From Marinoscillum sp049115815 (GTDB lineage Bacteria; Bacteroidota; Bacteroidia; Cytophagales; Cyclobacteriaceae): a DNA stretch of 64,000 bases. Location: positions 1 through 64,000 of the forward strand of contig JAGDZO010000015.1 of the NCBI GenBank assembly GCA_049115815.1, read 5' to 3'. Under the pieces are notes generated by a model, which was not told the DNA's origin, searched no databases, and saw only the letters and a list, made by a program, of their open reading frames with translations. Both the position numbers and the translations under genes were made by a program. Shown in pieces: positions 61,454 through 64,000 of this stretch (position 1 is its first letter; each line of letters starts with the position of its first letter).

Positions 61454-62266
61454 TTAGAGATTTTTGATTAGTTCCCTAAAGAGGGTTACCAAATATTTTT
61501 CAGCCTTGCCTGCCGTGGCTATGATATCCCCGATATCCACAGGATGGAGATTGTCAGGATCACAATCATCTGTGAGTACGGACACTGCACTCACAGGTAA
61601 ACCCAACTGATTCGCGGCGATAATTTCTGGCACTGTAGACATACCAACCACATCAGCTCCAATATTTCTGAGGAATCGATATTCTGCGCGGGTTTCCAGA
61701 CTTGGACCCGAGACAGCCACATATACGCCTTTGTGAAGAGGTATATTATTTTCCTCTGCGACTAGTTCGAGTTGCTGATTCATTTGGGTATCATAGGGTT
61801 GGCTCATGTCCGTAAATATCTGGCCGAAAGATGCCGCCTCTTTTCCTCTTAGTGGATTGTCCGGCTGCAAATTGATGTGATCATCTATCAGCATCAAATC
61901 TCCTTTTTTCCATGCCAAATTCATACATCCTGCCGCGTTGCTGACCAACAATTTCTCAATGCCCAAGGCTTTCATCACCCTAACCGGAAAAACCACTTCA
62001 GACATACTATAACCTTCGTAGTAATGAAACCTACCACTCATGGCTATCACTGTTTTGCCTTCTAATCTACCGTAGATCAGTTTTCCTTTGTGAAACTCCA
62101 CTGTGGCAATAGGGAAGTTAGGTATCTCTTCATAAGGCACTTCCACCATTACCTTAATATGATTGGTCAAGGCACCAAGTCCTGTTCCCAGAATAATTCC
62201 TATTTGAGGTGAATCAAATCCTTTTTCTTGAAGGAAGGAAGCGGTCTTTTCTACTTGTGGGGTCAT
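61454..62266 (-). CDS. Purine nucleoside phosphorylase
   Basis: ATG at 62266 (MTPQVEKTASFLQEKGF); the frame extends 18 codons upstream with low-complexity lysine text. The 270-residue product is a trimeric-type PNP: GIILGTGLGALTNHI, the phosphate site GRFHYYEGY, LLVSNAAGCMN, YVAVSGPSLETRAEYRFLRNIGADVVGMSTVPE, and SVLTDDCDP. It cleaves purine nucleosides with phosphate in salvage. It lies 4 bases after the class III aminotransferase stop and 2 bases from the nitroreductase. Confidence 0.93.
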   Translation of the reverse strand: MTPQVEKTASFLQEKGFDSPQIGIILGTGLGALTNHIKVMVEVPYEEIPNFPIATVEFHKGKLIYGRLEGKTVIAMSGRFHYYEGYSMSEVVFPVRVMKALGIEKLLVSNAAGCMNLAWKKGDLMLIDDHINLQPDNPLRGKEAASFGQIFTDMSQPYDTQMNQQLELVAEENNIPLHKGVYVAVSGPSLETRAEYRFLRNIGADVVGMSTVPEIIAANQLGLPVSAVSVLTDDCDPDNLHPVDIGDIIATAGKAEKYLVTLFRELIKNL

Positions 62267-62270
62267 TGGT

Positions 62271-63461
62271 TTATTTGGTTTTTTCTTCGATGGCTTGTAG
62301 TATGATGTTGCAGGAATCAACTATTTCCTTTTCGGTAATGATCAGAGGAGGAGCTATTCGCATAGAGTTATCACAGAAGAGAAACCAATCCGTAATCACT
62401 CCCAATTCTATGGCTCTATCGATAATGGATTTAAGGATTTCAAATGACTCAAACTCGACGGCCATCATCAAACCTTTATTTCGAATTTCCTTTATTGCTG
62501 AATGTTGGAGATGGGTTTTGAAGAGTTCGGCTTTGGATTCTACTTGCTCTACCAATCGCTCCTGTTGGATAGTCTCAATGGTAGCAAGAGAAGCAGCAGC
62601 ACTCACCGGATGTCCTCCAAATGTCGTAATATGCCCCAGGATAGGGTTTTCTTTTAGGCTATCCATGATTTCCTTCGAACTGATGAATGCTCCTATAGGC
62701 ATGCCGCCACCCATTCCTTTGGCACTCACTAAAATATCCGGCACCACTTGATAGTGTTCGAAAGCCCAAAATTTACCCGTTCGGCCAAAGCCAGTTTGAA
62801 TTTCGTCTAGGATCATCAACGCGCCTACTTCATCGCAGCGTTTTCGCACTTGGGTGAAGTATTCTTGATCTGCTACTCTTATACCCGCCTCGCCCTGTAC
62901 GGTTTCTATAATCACAGCAGCCGTATTATGATCTATTCCCTCTAATTCCTTTACGTCATTGAAGGGAATATGATAATGACCCGGTAGCAGTGGGCGGTAG
63001 TTTTGCTTAAAAATCTCATTACCACCTGCAGACAATGCTCCATGGGAAGATCCATGATAGGCATCCTCACAGCTAATTATGTTGGGTTTACCCGTATATC
63101 GTTTAGCAAGTTTCATCGCGCCCTCTATTGCCTCGCTTCCTGAATTGACAAAGTATACCGCATCCAAGGGTGCTGGTAATGTCTTAACGATAGCCTCGCC
63201 AAGTTTGACTTGCGGCGATTGCACATATTCACCATAGACCATCAGATGCATGTATTGATCCAATTGATCTTTGGCCGCTTGCACCACTTTGGGGTGGCTA
63301 TGGCCCACATTGCTTACGCCAATCCCTGAGATCAGATCGATATATGGTTTCCCTTCAGGGTCATACATATAGATACCATTGGCTTTGACGATCTCAATGA
63401 GCAATGGAAAATCTGTAGTCTGAGCAAGATGATTTAAAAACAGCTGTCTATTAGTGAGCAT
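62271..63461 (-). CDS. Class III aminotransferase (acetylornithine-aminotransferase-like)
   Basis: A 396-residue PLP enzyme: DLISGIGVSNVGHSHPKVVQAA, VYFVNSGSEAIEGAMKLAKRYTGK, LMILDEIQTGFGRTGKFWA, and the PLP lysine in DILVSAKGMGGGMPIGAF. It is in the group labelled aspartate aminotransferase family in Bacteroidota and could act on acetylornithine, GABA or another omega-amine. Position with PNP and nitroreductase gives no clue. Start ATG at 63461. Confidence 0.9.
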   Translation of the reverse strand: MLTNRQLFLNHLAQTTDFPLLIEIVKANGIYMYDPEGKPYIDLISGIGVSNVGHSHPKVVQAAKDQLDQYMHLMVYGEYVQSPQVKLGEAIVKTLPAPLDAVYFVNSGSEAIEGAMKLAKRYTGKPNIISCEDAYHGSSHGALSAGGNEIFKQNYRPLLPGHYHIPFNDVKELEGIDHNTAAVIIETVQGEAGIRVADQEYFTQVRKRCDEVGALMILDEIQTGFGRTGKFWAFEHYQVVPDILVSAKGMGGGMPIGAFISSKEIMDSLKENPILGHITTFGGHPVSAAASLATIETIQQERLVEQVESKAELFKTHLQHSAIKEIRNKGLMMAVEFESFEILKSIIDRAIELGVITDWFLFCDNSMRIAPPLIITEKEIVDSCNIILQAIEEKTK

Positions 63462-63552
63462 GGATTGGGGCTTGTGATATTTTTGAATTGGCGAGTATCT
63501 CTATGTCTTGTGCTATGATTGTTTAGGATTCGTGCTATTCAATATGGGACTT

Positions 63553-63741
63553 TTATTGATCATTTATTTGGGATGTAGTAGGGGGTATTTGATCAGCAGG
63601 AATAGATACTACCTTACCATTTCTGGATACAATAAGTGGACTGTTGTTTCTTTTCTTAAACTCAGCCATTTTTCGATATGCCTCTGCCAATCCTTGACTG
63701 ACTTTATTTTCAAGTTCGCTGTTTTCTTGCTTAGTTTTCAT
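63553..63741 (-). CDS. Antitoxin-like small protein
   Basis: A 62-residue protein: an N-terminal helix (ENKVSQGLAEAYRKMAEFKK) and a C-terminal SPLIVSRNGKVVSIPADQIPPTT. Small proteins with this SPIVVSxxGKVV and IPPTT ending commonly sit beside zeta-toxin-like kinases, and a decayed one lies 60 bases away. The assignment as antitoxin is by that association, not by a proven family. The frame is complete and starts at ATG 63741. Confidence 0.6.
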   Translation of the reverse strand: MKTKQENSELENKVSQGLAEAYRKMAEFKKRNNSPLIVSRNGKVVSIPADQIPPTTSQINDQ

Positions 63742-63800
63742 AGTAATCTCTTTTTAGAAGTGACCACTTTAATTTTTGTTTCGAATTAAGCGTTATCACA

Positions 63801-63914
63801 TTATCCATTTGCTATGGATTCAATGCCCCCAGGAAATATTTCAGGTAAAATGGTGAATGATAGAGTGGTCTTACCTGCTCCATTTGGCCCTGCTATGATG
63901 TACAAATTCTTCAC
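63801..63914 (-). pseudogene. Zeta-toxin-like ATPase, 5' remnant
   Basis: Reading the minus strand from GTG at 63914 gives KNLYIIAGPNGAGKTTLSF, the N terminus and Walker A loop of zeta-toxin-like kinases, then TILPEIFPGGIESIANG and a stop at 63801. Intact members continue for more than 150 residues after this point. The end IANG recalls the family's NADxIAxG segment, which suggests an internal deletion joined near EIF. Only 37 codons remain, so no active kinase can be made. It is too short for ordinary gene finders and is followed by the antitoxin-like gene. Confidence 0.75.
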
Positions 63915-64000
63915 AGGACAAATATAATAGGATTAGCGGCAGCAAAATCAGATCAGAAGTGCTCTCCAGATGCTTATCAGTTGAATCATAAAAAAACCTT

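Noticed and set aside
1..64000. CRISPR arrays, tRNA or rRNA genes
   Set aside because: I saw no regularly spaced direct repeats outside the fibre gene, no GTTCGAATC-type T-loop in a cloverleaf setting, and no rRNA-like stretch. A covariance-model search would be needed to be certain.

Overview
The window is a chromosomal segment of about 64 kb from a Bacteroidota bacterium, most likely a marine member of the Cytophagales or a related order. Evidence for this is a C-terminal T9SS (Por) sorting domain on an M1 aminopeptidase, a PorV/PorQ-like outer-membrane protein, an IPExxxVDY-family protein next to pyruvate kinase, TAnnTTTG-type -7 promoter boxes, few Shine-Dalgarno sites, and moderate-to-low GC. 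The genus cannot be named from the sequence alone. No rRNA, tRNA, CRISPR array or intact transposase was recognised.

Layout. 1-1.5 kb: the 3' part of a repetitive fibre-like surface or phage-tail-like protein, followed by a hairpin terminator. 1.6-3.3 kb: a frameshifted VF530-family gene, then a nitroreductase/pirin pair with a palindromic operator. 3.4-9.1 kb: envelope genes, namely a helix-hairpin-helix outer-membrane protein with a PorV/PorQ-like partner, a MORN-repeat protein, a BamA/TamA-like barrel protein, and yidD. 9.1-15.3 kb: housekeeping genes (nadE, rnc, fabF, acpP, an IPExxxVDY protein, pyk). 15.3-25.4 kb: secreted aminopeptidase, NFACT/RqcH protein, metallo-beta-lactamase-fold hydrolase, a CheY-like regulator with a large hybrid histidine kinase, miaA and pfkA.

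25.5-39.1 kb is a surface-glycan cluster on both strands: two DegT-type sugar aminotransferases, a YfhO-type membrane protein, four glycosyltransferase-like proteins, an acetyltransferase, four methyltransferase-like proteins and a Wzx-like flippase. No priming glycosyltransferase or clear Wzy polymerase is present. 39.1-45.4 kb: a TSUP transporter, folK, sppA, bioB, and a MarR-led operon (MarR, GNAT, small membrane protein, EamA transporter) with two palindromic operators. One operator shares a 10-bp core with the palindrome before the nitroreductase/pirin genes 42 kb away, suggesting one MarR regulon. 45.5-54.4 kb: a coiled-coil lipoprotein, a histidine kinase whose PAS domain resembles LOV but lacks the photoactive cysteine, a methyltransferase, a SulP transporter, a TPR histidine kinase, and an Ig-like repeat protein.

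54.4-59.5 kb: phenylalanine hydroxylase, the second half of histidine biosynthesis (hisH-hisA-hisF-hisIE), and a dihydrolipoamide-dehydrogenase-like flavoprotein that has lost both redox cysteines. 59.6-59.9 kb is a non-coding block of nested inverted repeats. 59.9-63.5 kb: a secreted protein, a second nitroreductase, purine nucleoside phosphorylase and a class III aminotransferase. The window ends in an orphan antitoxin-like gene beside the decayed 5' end of a zeta-toxin-like gene.

The best candidates for follow-up are the shared MarR operator, the cysteine-less LOV-like kinase, the disulfide-less LPD homologue, the nested palindrome block and the toxin remnant. No single locus clearly amounts to a new multi-gene system.
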